From a virus: a stretch of 62,768 nt of DNA. Of this stretch, positions 1 through 8,676 are shown piece by piece. The stretch spans positions 1-62,768 of IMG/VR virus record IMGVR_UViG_3300033233_000038. One strand, 5' to 3'. Position 1 is the stretch's first letter. Every line of letters begins with the position of its first letter. Below the pieces are notes generated by a model that searched no databases, was not told the DNA's origin, and saw only the letters and a list, made by a program, of their open reading frames with translations. The position numbers were made by a program, and so were the translations under genes.

Positions 1-587
1 GAACTGCTTGAGCTCGATGAACGGCAAGAGCTGCTGGAACTGCTTGAGCTTCGTGAGCTGCTTGAAGAACTAGACCTGCTTGAACTGCTTGAGCTTGATG
101 AACGACAAGAGCTGCTGGAGCTGCTTGAGCTTCGTGAGCTGCTGGAAGAACTAGACCTGCTTGAACTGCTTGAGCTTGATGAACGACAAGAGCTGCTGGA
201 GCTGCTTGAGCTTCGTGAGCTGCTGGAAGAACTAGACCTGCTCGAACTGCTTGAGCTTCGTGAGCTGCTAGAAGAACTAGACCTGCTTGAACTGCTTGAA
301 GAACTAGAACTTCTTGAGCTTGATGAACTGCTTGAACTTCGTGAACTGCTGGAAGAACTTTGTATACTTGAACTACTTGAAGAACTAGAACTTCTTGAGC
401 TTGATGAACTGCTTGAGCTCGATGAACGGCAAGAGCTGCTGGAACTGCTTGAGCTTCGTGAGCTGCTTGAAGAACTAGACCTGCTTGAACTGCTTGAGCT
501 TGATGAACGACAAGAGCTGCTGGAGCTGCTTGAGCTGCTTGAGCTTCGTGAGCTGCTGGAAGAACTAGAAGAACTAGACGATGATGT
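1..587 (-). repeat. Tandem serine-codon repeats in fibre gene (left part)
   Basis: Minus-strand codons are almost all Ser, mixing AGY and TCN, broken by Arg (CGA, AGG) or Cys-Arg (TGT CGT). Much of it follows an 81-base, 27-codon unit in which Arg, Arg and Cys-Arg sit about 8-10 residues apart. The tract continues at the right end of the window (about 61860..62768). Other reading frames stay open because the DNA is repetitive. Confidence 0.9.
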
Positions 588-1784
588 TGGTGCTATATAG
601 CATTGAACACCTACTGTACTTGCTCCTACACTTGGGGTACTTGAAGGATTGTGTTGAATAGCAAGAAGTTTACCAGCTGTCGGTGCGTAAGAAAATCCAG
701 AAGCACTATCTGTTGTTTCAAGATTTGAAAGAGTAACAGTAACTGTAGAATTGCCGTCAGTTTCTTCATTAACGGTATAAATACTAGAGTCAACAGCATT
801 ATTATTAAATGGAGCAACTGCCTGCCAGACATATATTGCTTGAATAGTAGTTGCTTCAGTAACTTGTCTGCGACTCATATCGCTTGCGGCATTTAACCAC
901 AATAAACCCACTTCACCAGAACAAAAAGCAGCATATTGAATAACAGAAGCACTTGGTGCATCTTCTGTATGCACCATAATAGGATATTGACCTGTTGTTG
1001 TAGCAAGCAAAACTACAGAAACTTTAACAGGAACAGATGCGCTATTTGCCGATACTGTTTGAAAATCTATAAGATTACCAGCGGTTACGGCGGCAGTATT
1101 AGTGACATCTCTCAAACTTAGACCAGAATCACTATTAAATAACACTGTCATATTACCAGGCGAACCAACAGTAGCGGCACCTAAACGCATATTAACTGTT
1201 AATGTCTGTGTGCCTGTCAACGCAGAATCAATATACGCTGCTAATTTCTTTAGCGTGCCAGCCATAGGTACTACTTGATGAGAAACAGCATCTGATGCGC
1301 CTAAAAGACCAACACCCATAGTAGATAAATATTGTGTATCATTAGCAGTAACAGCATTTACCCCACTCCCTCCCAATAGAATACATTCATCCGCTATGTC
1401 GGGTGAGAAAATAGTACAAAAAGTAGCTGAAGCTGCCGCAGGAGTCCCGGAAATAGTGCATCGGATACAGACTAAATCCCCAGGCACAACATCAACAGAA
1501 CCAGTAGCCGCCGCGTCGACTACTCCACTGCCCATAGTTACAGTGAGATAATTATTAGCGCCAACCATCAAATCGAATATGTATGAACCACCTGCGCCAG
1601 GGTCAACATCTAAATGAATCCGAAGGCTGGTAAACAAACCATCCGTAGGGATGACTTGTTGCTTATTCAACTGAGTAGCGCTCCAAAGAGCAAGACCCAT
1701 CACTTGATTGTATTCGGCAGCGCCTGTAGTTAGAACATCTCCACCGTTAGAACCATGAATCAGTTGTTTAGTTGTGTTGGCCAT
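1..1784 (-). CDS. Poly-serine tail fibre, N-terminal part (gene completes at 61735..62768)
   Basis: ATG at 1784 directly abuts the stop codon of the glycosyltransferase-like gene upstream. Residues 1 to about 397 form an Ala, Gly, Thr and Val rich, probably beta-structured domain that I cannot assign to a family. From about residue 398 the protein is poly-Ser with periodic Arg and Cys-Arg, and runs off the left edge. With the circle closed the product is 896 residues: about 395 of N-terminal domain, about 460 of Ser-rich stalk and a short unrelated C-terminus. Its place between the glycosylation cassette and the terminase genes, in the late operon, supports a virion surface role. Fibre function is inferred from size, repeats and context, not from a recognised domain. 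It could also be a head fibre. Confidence 0.65.
   Translation of the reverse strand, partial: MANTTKQLIHGSNGGDVLTTGAAEYNQVMGLALWSATQLNKQQVIPTDGLFTSLRIHLDVDPGAGGSYIFDLMVGANNYLTVTMGSGVVDAAATGSVDVVPGDLVCIRCTISGTPAAASATFCTIFSPDIADECILLGGSGVNAVTANDTQYLSTMGVGLLGASDAVSHQVVPMAGTLKKLAAYIDSALTGTQTLTVNMRLGAATVGSPGNMTVLFNSDSGLSLRDVTNTAAVTAGNLIDFQTVSANSASVPVKVSVVLLATTTGQYPIMVHTEDAPSASVIQYAAFCSGEVGLLWLNAASDMSRRQVTEATTIQAIYVWQAVAPFNNNAVDSSIYTVNEETDGNSTVTVTLSNLETTDSASGFSYAPTAGKLLAIQHNPSSTPSVGASTVGVQCYIAPTSSSSSSSSSSSSRSSSSSSSSSSSCRSSSSSSSSRSSSSSSSRSSSSSSSSCRSSSSSSSSSSRSSSSSSSSSIQSSSSSSRSSSSSSSSRSSSSSSSSSRSSSSSSSRSSSSSSRSSSSSSSRSSSSSSSSCRSSSSSSSSRSSSSSSSRSSSSSSSSCRSSSSSSSSRSSSSSSSRSSSSSSSSCRSSSSSS
244..370. 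repeat. Terminal direct repeat, left copy (identical to 62642..62768)
   Basis: These 127 bases are identical to the last 127 bases of the window; the match breaks at 243 (c here, t at 62641). The copy ends with the otherwise rare Ile-Gln codon pair in the poly-Ser tract, so it is not just any pair of serine repeats. Collapsing one copy keeps the fibre gene in frame (1784 + 1034 - 127 = 2691 bases, 897 codons). An exact 127-base end overlap is what a de Bruijn assembler with k=127 leaves on a circular contig, so I read it as circle closure rather than a biological terminal repeat. Bases 1-243 are then a further part of the repeat tract. Confidence 0.75.
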
Positions 1785-2729
1785 TTAATCTTTTGCCCAC
1801 CAATTTTTAAGTATCTCTATATCTTTCATCTCCCAATATTCTTTAATTCTATTATATTCATCACCCATAAATCTAGGATCAAAATATTGCGGCTCTGGAG
1901 GTATTCCTTTATATCGGTAAGCATAATTATGTTCACCATGGATATGCCGAAAACCTATCGTTTTATACCAAAAACCAACGCCGGGCTTATGCAACTGTTC
2001 ATTATAAGGAGGCTCAATAATAACCTGCTTTAATCCTAAATCCCTTACCGCCACAGCAAGCCGGCCTTCCGTATTGCCGAAGTCTTGTGTAGATTTTTCG
2101 TATTCCTCAAAAGGCACCACATGATCTACCATATGCTTGGCAATCTTGAAAAAAGCGGAAGATCGCATTAAAAGCCCTGCAGTTCCTATCTCTCGTTCTA
2201 ATGCTGGGCCTGAACTCATAATATCGGCATCCCCTAAAGTTTCTAGTAAAATTGGGAAATCTTCTGGCTTTTCTATGATACAATCCCCGTTTATGCAGTA
2301 TACATATTCAAAATTTAAAGCAAATCCAGCTGCTATTCTTAAAAGCCACATAAATGGATACGAAACGCCGCCCCAGCTTTGCCAATGCCCCATAAAAAAA
2401 CTGTCCATCATCTCCATCTGATCTTTAGCCGGCATCCAACGTTCCCAATCATACTTTAGTTCTTTAGGATCAAAATAATTATCATAAGCAACGGCTATCC
2501 AATATCCTAATGGCAAATGCGCCTTAAGTGCACCAGTCAAATAGCAACGCCCCGCCGGATGAGATATGAGAAGAATTAAAACTGGTTTTTTTATCTTTAT
2601 CGCCCAAGCATCATTCGCCATGTAACAATCAACAACGTATTTACGAGTTGCTAATTCTGCTTCCCATTCTGCATCAGGTATTTCTAAATATCTTCCCGAA
2701 CGAATAAAATCTTCTCTAGTTACCCCCAT
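1785..2729 (-). CDS. Glycosyltransferase-like protein, copy B
   Basis: Paralogue of the gene just upstream (2716..3789). Both carry a conserved block reading NGDCI(I/L)EKPE about 10-20 residues before LGDAD(I/L)MS, as expected for a GT-A type nucleotide-sugar binding site with NGD in place of a DxD motif. I chose ATG 2729 (314 residues) over the upstream ATGs because AAAGGAG lies 7 bases before it. It overlaps the previous gene by 14 bases, so translation is probably coupled. Cytoplasmic transferase, acceptor unknown; it is the last gene before the poly-Ser fibre. The glycosyltransferase call rests on fold-like motifs and neighbours and is moderately sure. Confidence 0.6.
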   Translation of the reverse strand: MGVTREDFIRSGRYLEIPDAEWEAELATRKYVVDCYMANDAWAIKIKKPVLILLISHPAGRCYLTGALKAHLPLGYWIAVAYDNYFDPKELKYDWERWMPAKDQMEMMDSFFMGHWQSWGGVSYPFMWLLRIAAGFALNFEYVYCINGDCIIEKPEDFPILLETLGDADIMSSGPALEREIGTAGLLMRSSAFFKIAKHMVDHVVPFEEYEKSTQDFGNTEGRLAVAVRDLGLKQVIIEPPYNEQLHKPGVGFWYKTIGFRHIHGEHNYAYRYKGIPPEPQYFDPRFMGDEYNRIKEYWEMKDIEILKNWWAKD

Positions 2730-3789
2730 AGATGGGCTCCTTTCCATAATGTTCAAGCGAATAATATAATCTATTGTACCAAGAATCCTCTCCCCTGTCC
2801 CACCATTGATATAAATATCTCCTATCCCCTGTTTTATAATACATCCCTAATGTAACTCTATCTCCCGGGTCTATATAACTATAATCTTTATAATCATCTA
2901 AAAATTCCTTTGGCAATGGCTCCAATGCATTATTTTCTCTATATTCTTGTTCAGCATATAAATTACGGAATCCTATCACCTCTTTAAATGTAGAAGGAAC
3001 AGATTCCCTGCAATAATAATCAATAGAACCATCCAATAAACTAATGGGCTGTTGAGGTGCATGTTTGACTTTAAGTTTTAATGCAGTTATCGCTTCCCCT
3101 AATAAATTTTCTGGGCTAAAAGAACCAATGACCGGAACAACAAATTGTTCTGTCATGTAATTAATTATTTTGTTAAAAGCATCTACTTTATATAAAACAT
3201 CGGCAGTATGTATAGTCATGCCTTCTGCACTTTGCCCTGACATTAAATCAGCATCTCCTAAAATCTCTGCTAATTTGTCCATGTTCTCAGGTTTTTCTAA
3301 AATACAATCTCCGTTAGTGCCATACACATATTTAATATTAGGGAATAAATTTATAATGCCTTGCGCATATTTAACATTCCATAACCAACCTGTCCTTTTA
3401 TCCGCGTCAAAAGTTTTGTGTTTTACCACAATACTATGCGCCATTAAATAATGAATAGAACGAAGCAACTTTGAATCGAAAGCAGTCTCATCACTTAAAC
3501 TCGACTTATCAAAAGCGTAAAATGGATTATCATAAGCTACGATTACATATTTTCCGGTAAGACGATAATTTAATAATGTTTTCTTTAACCATCTAAGATG
3601 CCCATACCAGCTTGTTACTATAATTGCCATATCAGTATCAAAAGGAAAACTATTGACATTAAAAACACAATCATACCAATTTGGATCTCCATTTACTCTC
3701 CTTTGCTCATCATCCCTAAATTCTGGATTGGCAAACGGCTTAAGCAACGCTAGTTTATCTTTTAAATCATTTAATTCTCTTGTGGGCAT
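2716..3789 (-). CDS. Glycosyltransferase-like protein, copy A
   Basis: A 357-residue protein sharing the NGDCILEKPE and LGDADLMS blocks and general layout with the next gene, so the two arose by duplication. N-terminal residues (IIVTSWYGHLRWLKKTLLNY) resemble the first strand-helix unit of GT-A enzymes, where the nucleotide binds. No membrane segment is visible, so it should act in the cytoplasm on an activated sugar. Its start overlaps the end of the preceding gene by 19 bases. The acceptor is unknown; virion proteins or host glycan are both possible. Confidence 0.6.
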   Translation of the reverse strand: MPTRELNDLKDKLALLKPFANPEFRDDEQRRVNGDPNWYDCVFNVNSFPFDTDMAIIVTSWYGHLRWLKKTLLNYRLTGKYVIVAYDNPFYAFDKSSLSDETAFDSKLLRSIHYLMAHSIVVKHKTFDADKRTGWLWNVKYAQGIINLFPNIKYVYGTNGDCILEKPENMDKLAEILGDADLMSGQSAEGMTIHTADVLYKVDAFNKIINYMTEQFVVPVIGSFSPENLLGEAITALKLKVKHAPQQPISLLDGSIDYYCRESVPSTFKEVIGFRNLYAEQEYRENNALEPLPKEFLDDYKDYSYIDPGDRVTLGMYYKTGDRRYLYQWWDRGEDSWYNRLYYSLEHYGKEPIYGGN

Positions 3790-4298
3790 GCGCCTCCATC
3801 AAAACCTTTTACAATAACAAAACCGTTTAAATCCTGTTTGTCATAAAACTCGACTGTTAACTCGTATCTAACTCTGCATATAAATTCTAAAAAAGTGACG
3901 TAACCGGTATTACTTTCATTAAGAATAATCCTATCCCACTTCTTAATGAAACTCATATAAAGCAAGAGTTCACCCCTGCCGACTTTATCTATAAAAAGAA
4001 AATTGGATAATTTATCTAAAGCATCAATTTCAGCTAATTTATCTTCTACAATAGATACTACCTTTTCTCTGGAGAATTTAGTCTTCTTTAATCTGTTCGG
4101 TGGCAGATCTCTCAAGTACATATCCCTGTTTATCATATATTTTAAAACTTCAATATGAAACCAATCTTCACACCAGATGGGGCGTTCTCTCCCTTCGATA
4201 AAAATAGACTTCTGTTCTCCGTATGATAAAGGAGCATCAATGATATATCCTACTAAGTTTTGTATCTTAAGAAGTTCTACCGGATTAAATTCTCTCAC
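3771..4298 (-). CDS. Hypothetical protein of the glycosylation cassette
   Basis: About 175 residues, no family recognised. Start taken as GTG 4298: GGAGG lies 8 bases upstream and the GTGA overlaps the stop codon of the previous methyltransferase gene, a normal coupling arrangement. An upstream GTG at 4307 is also in frame but too near the ribosome site. The protein is mixed charge, without signal peptide or membrane segment. Tight packing between a methyltransferase and two glycosyltransferase-like genes suggests a part in the same sugar pathway. Confidence 0.6.
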   Translation of the reverse strand: MREFNPVELLKIQNLVGYIIDAPLSYGEQKSIFIEGRERPIWCEDWFHIEVLKYMINRDMYLRDLPPNRLKKTKFSREKVVSIVEDKLAEIDALDKLSNFLFIDKVGRGELLLYMSFIKKWDRIILNESNTGYVTFLEFICRVRYELTVEFYDKQDLNGFVIVKGFDGGACPQEN

Positions 4299-4888
4299 AG
4301 CCACCACCTCCGCATCAAAAGTGAGACGCTAGGAAAACGCCAATATGTCCCAACAATATAATATTTTTCTATGATAGGATTGGTATCTATTTCATTTTTA
4401 ATGGAAGGCATGTTATACTTAACCATCCATTCAATGTTATCCCTTTCTTCACTACCGCCTTCGAATAAAATAATACAGCGTGGCGCTATTTTAGAATGCC
4501 ATAATTCTATGAATTTTTTTAATACATCTCCGGTATTGCTGATATCTACATGCATAAAATCAATTTTTGCATCTCCATAATTTTTATAAACTTCATAAGC
4601 GTTGCCTCTTTGAAGATTGACAAACTGCCCTAGTCCCTTGCTATCAAGCATTTCTTGAACTTCCTGTTGACTGCCGTGCTTAAAGGAATAATCATCAAAT
4701 AAATCATACGCGTCAAATGGAGGAACCCAATTATATGCATCTTTTATCATCTTTATAGCTTCTGCTATATGATACGTGCTATAGCCGTCTAACACACCCA
4801 GCTCAACAATCCTCGAAGGTTTAAAAGCTAAAACATTTGCTTTAAGAATTCTACCGCAGTCATTTTCGATATAAGAAGACCTCATCAT
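4295..4888 (-). CDS. Class I SAM-dependent methyltransferase
   Basis: 197 residues. The SAM-binding motif I is visible as VELGVLDGYST near residues 28-38, followed by DAYDLFDDYS and a motif-IV-like DFMHVDIS. This pattern resembles the Methyltransf_24 group often found in surface-polysaccharide loci. It overlaps the upstream small gene by an ATGA. It probably methylates a sugar or glycan; the substrate cannot be read from sequence. The arginine and tryptophan rich end (MRRWWL) coincides with the ribosome site of the next gene. Confidence 0.65.
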   Translation of the reverse strand: MMRSSYIENDCGRILKANVLAFKPSRIVELGVLDGYSTYHIAEAIKMIKDAYNWVPPFDAYDLFDDYSFKHGSQQEVQEMLDSKGLGQFVNLQRGNAYEVYKNYGDAKIDFMHVDISNTGDVLKKFIELWHSKIAPRCIILFEGGSEERDNIEWMVKYNMPSIKNEIDTNPIIEKYYIVGTYWRFPSVSLLMRRWWL

Positions 4889-5142
4889 TTATCTCTCCCA
4901 ACATTAAGAAAATTAATCTTTTTGGATTGCCTGTTAAAACCTTCCAAATATTCATTGATCTCTTCTCTAACATCAGAACGTTCTTTACTCAAAGTTTTAA
5001 TTTTAATGGCTAATTTTCCGACAGATAGGATGTCTTTTTTTCTATGAGCTTCGGATACCATCTCTTCTGTGTGCCAGATTTTTATATTCAAGATAGATAA
5101 CCTATCTATCCACTCCCCTATTGATATAATGTTTTTATTCAT
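4885..5142 (-). CDS. Small DUF6165-like protein
   Basis: 85 residues beginning IISIGEWIDRLSILNIKIWH, which recalls the GELIDKLTILEIK signature of the DUF6165 family seen beside glycosyltransferases in polysaccharide loci. The rest is predicted helical and charged, probably coiled coil. It overlaps both neighbours by 4 bases (ATGA). Function is unknown; a partner of one of the transferases is a reasonable guess. Confidence 0.5.
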   Translation of the reverse strand: MNKNIISIGEWIDRLSILNIKIWHTEEMVSEAHRKKDILSVGKLAIKIKTLSKERSDVREEINEYLEGFNRQSKKINFLNVGRDK

Positions 5143-6380
5143 AAAATTTTTACTTCAGGTAGTGGTACGATTAATTTCGTACCATTTCTTATAAGTTCGC
5201 TTTCCCGCTTCGCAAAATCAACAGCGAAACCATAAGGAAGGATCAATAAATAATCTGGCTTGACTTTTCGCATAGCAGATTCATCCTTAATTGGAATATC
5301 TGTCCCAATCATATATTTTCCTATCTTGAATGGATTAACATCAGCTACGGCTTCTACCAGTTGGCTATCAATACCACAATATTGAAGAATAGTATTTCCT
5401 TTTGTCGAGGCCCCATATGCCCAGATTTTCTTGTTTTCTGATTTTAACTTAGTCAGGAGCTGTAATAAATCATCTTTTGTCTTTTGAATACGATTATTAA
5501 AATCCTGATAAGTCTTTATATCGAATAAATTAAATAAATCTTCCTGCTCAATAAGGCTTAACAATCTTTGATTGCCTATATAGATAGTCTTTAAAAAATC
5601 CTTTTTTCTTACAAAAATACGGAAACTGCCTCCATAGATATCATTCAAAGAAACGTTGAAAATTTCGAGGCCAGCCTTACCCAAAATCCACTGAAGCACA
5701 CTAATGGTATAATAATAAATATGTTCGTGAACAATGTTATCATACATGTTAGTTTTAAGCATTGATGGAAGATATGCCATCTGGATAATCCAAATACCTT
5801 CATCATCTAAGCACTCAAAAATATCTCTACAAAAACTTACTGGATCAATGATATGATAAAACATAGCAATACTGAAAATAAGTTTTGCCTTTTTAGAAAC
5901 ATTGGCCTCAACCATTTCACAGGAAAATGGACTTTTAATAAACTTAGCACCTGCAAAAACAGGTTCTATATTTTCCGCAGGATCAATATTTAAGAGCTCA
6001 AAACCATTACCTGCAAAAAAAGAAAGCAAAGTTCCATCATTCCCGCCAATATCTAAAATCAAATCTCCCCTATTTAAACAACTTAAGATTTTTCCTTCTT
6101 TAGCTACCTCTTTCAATGCCTGTCTCATATACTCGTTAGAAGAACTGGTATAAGGATAAATTTTATACATCTCACTTAAATCTGGCTGAGAATCAAGTTG
6201 AAGAACTCCGCAATTTTTTTCTGAATTTCCTTTTATACAAAGTTTAAGTTCTAAAGGATATTTTTTCAGCTTGTGCCTATAATTTAAAGAATCAGGGAAA
6301 ATAGATGAAAGATATTGTTCCCCTAAATTAACACAAGAAATAAGGTCAGGATTATTGCATATTCGGCATTTTTTAAGCAT
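5139..6380 (-). CDS. Sugar C-methyltransferase (Methyltransf_13/_11/_14 architecture)
   Basis: 413 residues with the three-part layout of NDP-hexose C-methyltransferases such as the TylC3 group. An N-terminal zinc-type Cys cluster (C5, C8, C48, C57) comes first. A Rossmann methyltransferase core with LDIGGNDGTLL near residue 108 follows. A C-terminal domain has WAYGASTKGNT near residue 322. These enzymes add a methyl group from SAM to a keto-sugar carbon, making branched deoxysugars, in the cytoplasm. It overlaps the next gene by 4 bases and the upstream epimerase by 8. Family assignment is fairly secure; the exact sugar is not. Confidence 0.8.
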   Translation of the reverse strand: MLKKCRICNNPDLISCVNLGEQYLSSIFPDSLNYRHKLKKYPLELKLCIKGNSEKNCGVLQLDSQPDLSEMYKIYPYTSSSNEYMRQALKEVAKEGKILSCLNRGDLILDIGGNDGTLLSFFAGNGFELLNIDPAENIEPVFAGAKFIKSPFSCEMVEANVSKKAKLIFSIAMFYHIIDPVSFCRDIFECLDDEGIWIIQMAYLPSMLKTNMYDNIVHEHIYYYTISVLQWILGKAGLEIFNVSLNDIYGGSFRIFVRKKDFLKTIYIGNQRLLSLIEQEDLFNLFDIKTYQDFNNRIQKTKDDLLQLLTKLKSENKKIWAYGASTKGNTILQYCGIDSQLVEAVADVNPFKIGKYMIGTDIPIKDESAMRKVKPDYLLILPYGFAVDFAKRESELIRNGTKLIVPLPEVKIL

Positions 6381-7101
6381 GATTTTTTATTTTTTCTTCC
6401 ATAAAAGATAATACCAGCCGCGCATCCGGAAAATCCATCTCAGGATTTTCTATTTCTTGATTTTCAATTCTTCCTTCAAAATTAACTTTTATTTTAAAAT
6501 AATCAGCTATCTCTTGAAGGCTTATTGTATTTTTAGCGCCAAGTTCAATAATGCCAGTCCTGTCTAGATGATTAACGATCCAATTAGTTACGAAATCAAG
6601 AGAAGAAAAAGCATATCTGCTTTTTCCGCTTACATAAGCTTTCCCACTTAATATATCTATCAAAACTCCTCTGGAAAGACCCTCCCCATAAGTAGATGTC
6701 AAACGATAAATTAAATAATTCGAACTTTTTTTGCATAGTTCTTCAGCTAATAATTTATTTCTTCCATAAACAGAAGCAGGATCATAACGGGCAGATACGC
6801 TGCTAATCTGAATAAATTTATTATAATGCCATCCGGTTATCAAATCATTAGTCTTCTCAACAGTTTCGACATAATCTTGTTCAGGATTTTGATTAGCCCA
6901 ATAGCGCTTTGAATTCATAGCGCAATTAATTATAATATTGTAATTAGCCTTACGCAAAAAATCATATTTATCCCGCGTTACCGGAATAACAGCTATTAAT
7001 TCTTTAGGATTTATTGGTTCTTTACAATTCAAAGAATATAACGCACTGCATAATGCGCTACCAATATATCCATTTGCTCCAATAACAGCTATCGAAATCA
7101 T
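6373..7101 (-). CDS. NAD(P)-dependent nucleotide-sugar epimerase/reductase
   Basis: Short extended-SDR protein (242 residues). GANGYIG at residues 8-14 is the dinucleotide-binding loop, and Y112-x3-K116 with nearby SS form the catalytic site. Start is ATG 7101, one base after the cupin stop codon, with GGAG 7 bases upstream; the longer in-frame extension overlaps the cupin gene and lacks a ribosome site. It would reduce or epimerise a keto-sugar after the dehydratase and ketoisomerase steps. It lacks some length at the C-terminus compared with typical 300-residue members, where substrate is bound. Confidence 0.75.
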   Translation of the reverse strand: MISIAVIGANGYIGSALCSALYSLNCKEPINPKELIAVIPVTRDKYDFLRKANYNIIINCAMNSKRYWANQNPEQDYVETVEKTNDLITGWHYNKFIQISSVSARYDPASVYGRNKLLAEELCKKSSNYLIYRLTSTYGEGLSRGVLIDILSGKAYVSGKSRYAFSSLDFVTNWIVNHLDRTGIIELGAKNTISLQEIADYFKIKVNFEGRIENQEIENPEMDFPDARLVLSFMEEKIKNHA

Positions 7102-7102
7102 A

Positions 7103-7486
7103 CTAACACTCCATTTGGACAATAGGCGGATTACACTCATCCCACTTTTTCGAAAGCATTGCGACAGCAGTAACAGGAGTAATTGCATAAAAAGTATGAA
7201 TAACTCCGATAGGATTTCTCACACACACACCTTTACTCATATGAATAACAATTTTTTCTTTAGTATCTTCGTGATCCTTACTTATCATTACACCGGAACC
7301 TTCCACCACCAAAAAATATTCATTAAACTCAGGATGATAGTGATTCCCTCTAGTCTTACCCGGCAAAAAATAAAGCATATTAAATTCTACGATAGTATCT
7401 TCTGGAAACCACGTAAATATACCACCACGACCGTCTTTCACTGTATCTAAATTACAATACGGTAATAAAATCTCTTGTTTATTCAT
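7103..7486 (-). CDS. Cupin, sugar 3,4-ketoisomerase/epimerase-like
   Basis: 127-residue single cupin domain with metal or active-site pattern H49-x-H51...E56 and a later H97 in the second half-motif. Cupins of this size in sugar operons include FdtA-type dTDP-4-keto-6-deoxyglucose 3,4-ketoisomerases and RmlC-like epimerases. With a 4,6-dehydratase and a DegT aminotransferase in the same operon, a ketoisomerase feeding a 3-amino-sugar is the most economical reading. Overlaps the upstream gene by 4 bases. Which isomerisation it performs is inference. Confidence 0.65.
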   Translation of the reverse strand: MNKQEILLPYCNLDTVKDGRGGIFTWFPEDTIVEFNMLYFLPGKTRGNHYHPEFNEYFLVVEGSGVMISKDHEDTKEKIVIHMSKGVCVRNPIGVIHTFYAITPVTAVAMLSKKWDECNPPIVQMEC

Positions 7487-8271
7487 TTGTTCAATTTCTC
7501 AGGCATTGGAATTCCTAAATACCAATAAAATATTGCATCACATAAGCCTACATGCCCATGATCTGATAACGGATACTGAGGCCGCCCAACATAAATATCT
7601 ACCACATAAGGTATCTTGAGCCCTTCAGCTATTGTTTGCCCTATAGACATATTTCCAACGAATAAATCTGCGCCAGCAATTACTCTCGCAAATTCATAAA
7701 TATCATCAGCTTTGTGTCTGGGTATTTTTAAATAGGGGCGGTCTCTTTGAAATAATTCCCAATCCCAATCATTACCCATAAATACACAATCATTTTCTAC
7801 TTTCTTTAAAAGTTTCCAATCAACCGTTGACCCCGGAAATCTTTGAGGGCCTGTATCTTGAATGACTATCTTCGCTATTTTATTAGGAGGAATATTAAAA
7901 AGATAGAGTTGATTAAAATTAAATTCTAGATTGAACGCTTTTAAATGCATCCTTGCTACATGTAATTCATTAGCGCCCCTAAATTTATCTAAATCGTGAG
8001 TTGCAATATTGTCATTCTTCATCTGCCGCCACTCTATATCCGATACTTTTATTATCTTTAAATATGGCTGAGCTTCCAACAATCTTCCTATCCCTCCATA
8101 CTGGTCATTTCTCAAATAATAAGTTCCTCCTCCAAGAGCAATGCATGCAGGTAGTCCGAAAATCATATCCCCATAAGAACCTGAATGTATGAAAGTATTA
8201 AGAGCAATAGTTCTGTTTTCCCATCCAGTTTTTGTTTGAATACCATCTGTATATCTTTTGAATCCATTCAT
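7483..8271 (-). CDS. GT9-like glycosyltransferase
   Basis: 262 residues. The N-terminal SGSYGDMIFGLPAC resembles the G-D-x-(I/L) loop of ADP-heptose type GT9 enzymes. The C-terminal block ADLFVGNMSIGQTIAEGLKIPYV matches the conserved donor-binding segment of that GT-B family. It is shorter than the usual 320-350 residues, so one Rossmann half may be reduced. GGAG sits 7 bases before ATG 8271, and that ribosome site lies inside the end of the broken endonuclease VII gene. Donor and acceptor unknown. Confidence 0.65.
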   Translation of the reverse strand: MNGFKRYTDGIQTKTGWENRTIALNTFIHSGSYGDMIFGLPACIALGGGTYYLRNDQYGGIGRLLEAQPYLKIIKVSDIEWRQMKNDNIATHDLDKFRGANELHVARMHLKAFNLEFNFNQLYLFNIPPNKIAKIVIQDTGPQRFPGSTVDWKLLKKVENDCVFMGNDWDWELFQRDRPYLKIPRHKADDIYEFARVIAGADLFVGNMSIGQTIAEGLKIPYVVDIYVGRPQYPLSDHGHVGLCDAIFYWYLGIPMPEKLNK

Positions 8272-8274
8272 AAT

Positions 8275-8676
8275 TTATCTCCATTTTTCTAGATAATCAG
8301 CAGCCATTCTAAGCAATAAAGGATTTTCTTTAAAATGTCCTATGCCCCAATTACAAGACCTACATAAAATTGCTCGAGGTTTTTTAGTTTCATGATTATG
8401 ATCTAAGCATCTTTCTCTTTTGTCATGTAATGAGGAACAACAAATTGCACATTTGTAAGATTGAGTTATAAGTGTTCTTTGATATTATTCAAAAGTTATC
8501 CCATATCGAAATTTCAATTTTGAATTTCTTTTTTCTTCTGGGTGTTCTTTTGACCATTTTCCAGCACATCTTTTACACCAATAATTAAGACCGTCTTTAC
8601 TATGTTTGCCTTTATGAAATTCACTTAGTTCTTTTTTTTCCTTACAATGTGAACAAATTTTCATAACATTATTCAA
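8275..8676 (-). pseudogene. Endonuclease VII-like gene interrupted by an in-frame TAA
   Basis: The open part 8485..8676 encodes 63 residues with paired cysteines (CSHCKEKKELSEF, WCKRCAGKW) and ends ...YGITFE then TAA. The same frame continues without another stop to 8275 and encodes YKCAICCSS, CLDHNHETKKPRAILCRSCN and WGIGHF. That is the zinc and His-rich catalytic signature of recombination endonuclease VII (T4 gp49 family). A single CAA or GAA to TAA change would explain it. Neighbouring genes, and this one at 8275, use TAA as a true stop, so code reassignment is unlikely. It sits inside the sugar cassette, where freestanding endonucleases often insert. Confidence 0.75.

Noticed and set aside
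8275-8676. Stop codon reassignment (TAA as sense) suggested by the interrupted endonuclease VII
   Set aside because: TAA ends many intact genes here, including this one, the fibre and RNase-region genes; a single nonsense change is simpler.
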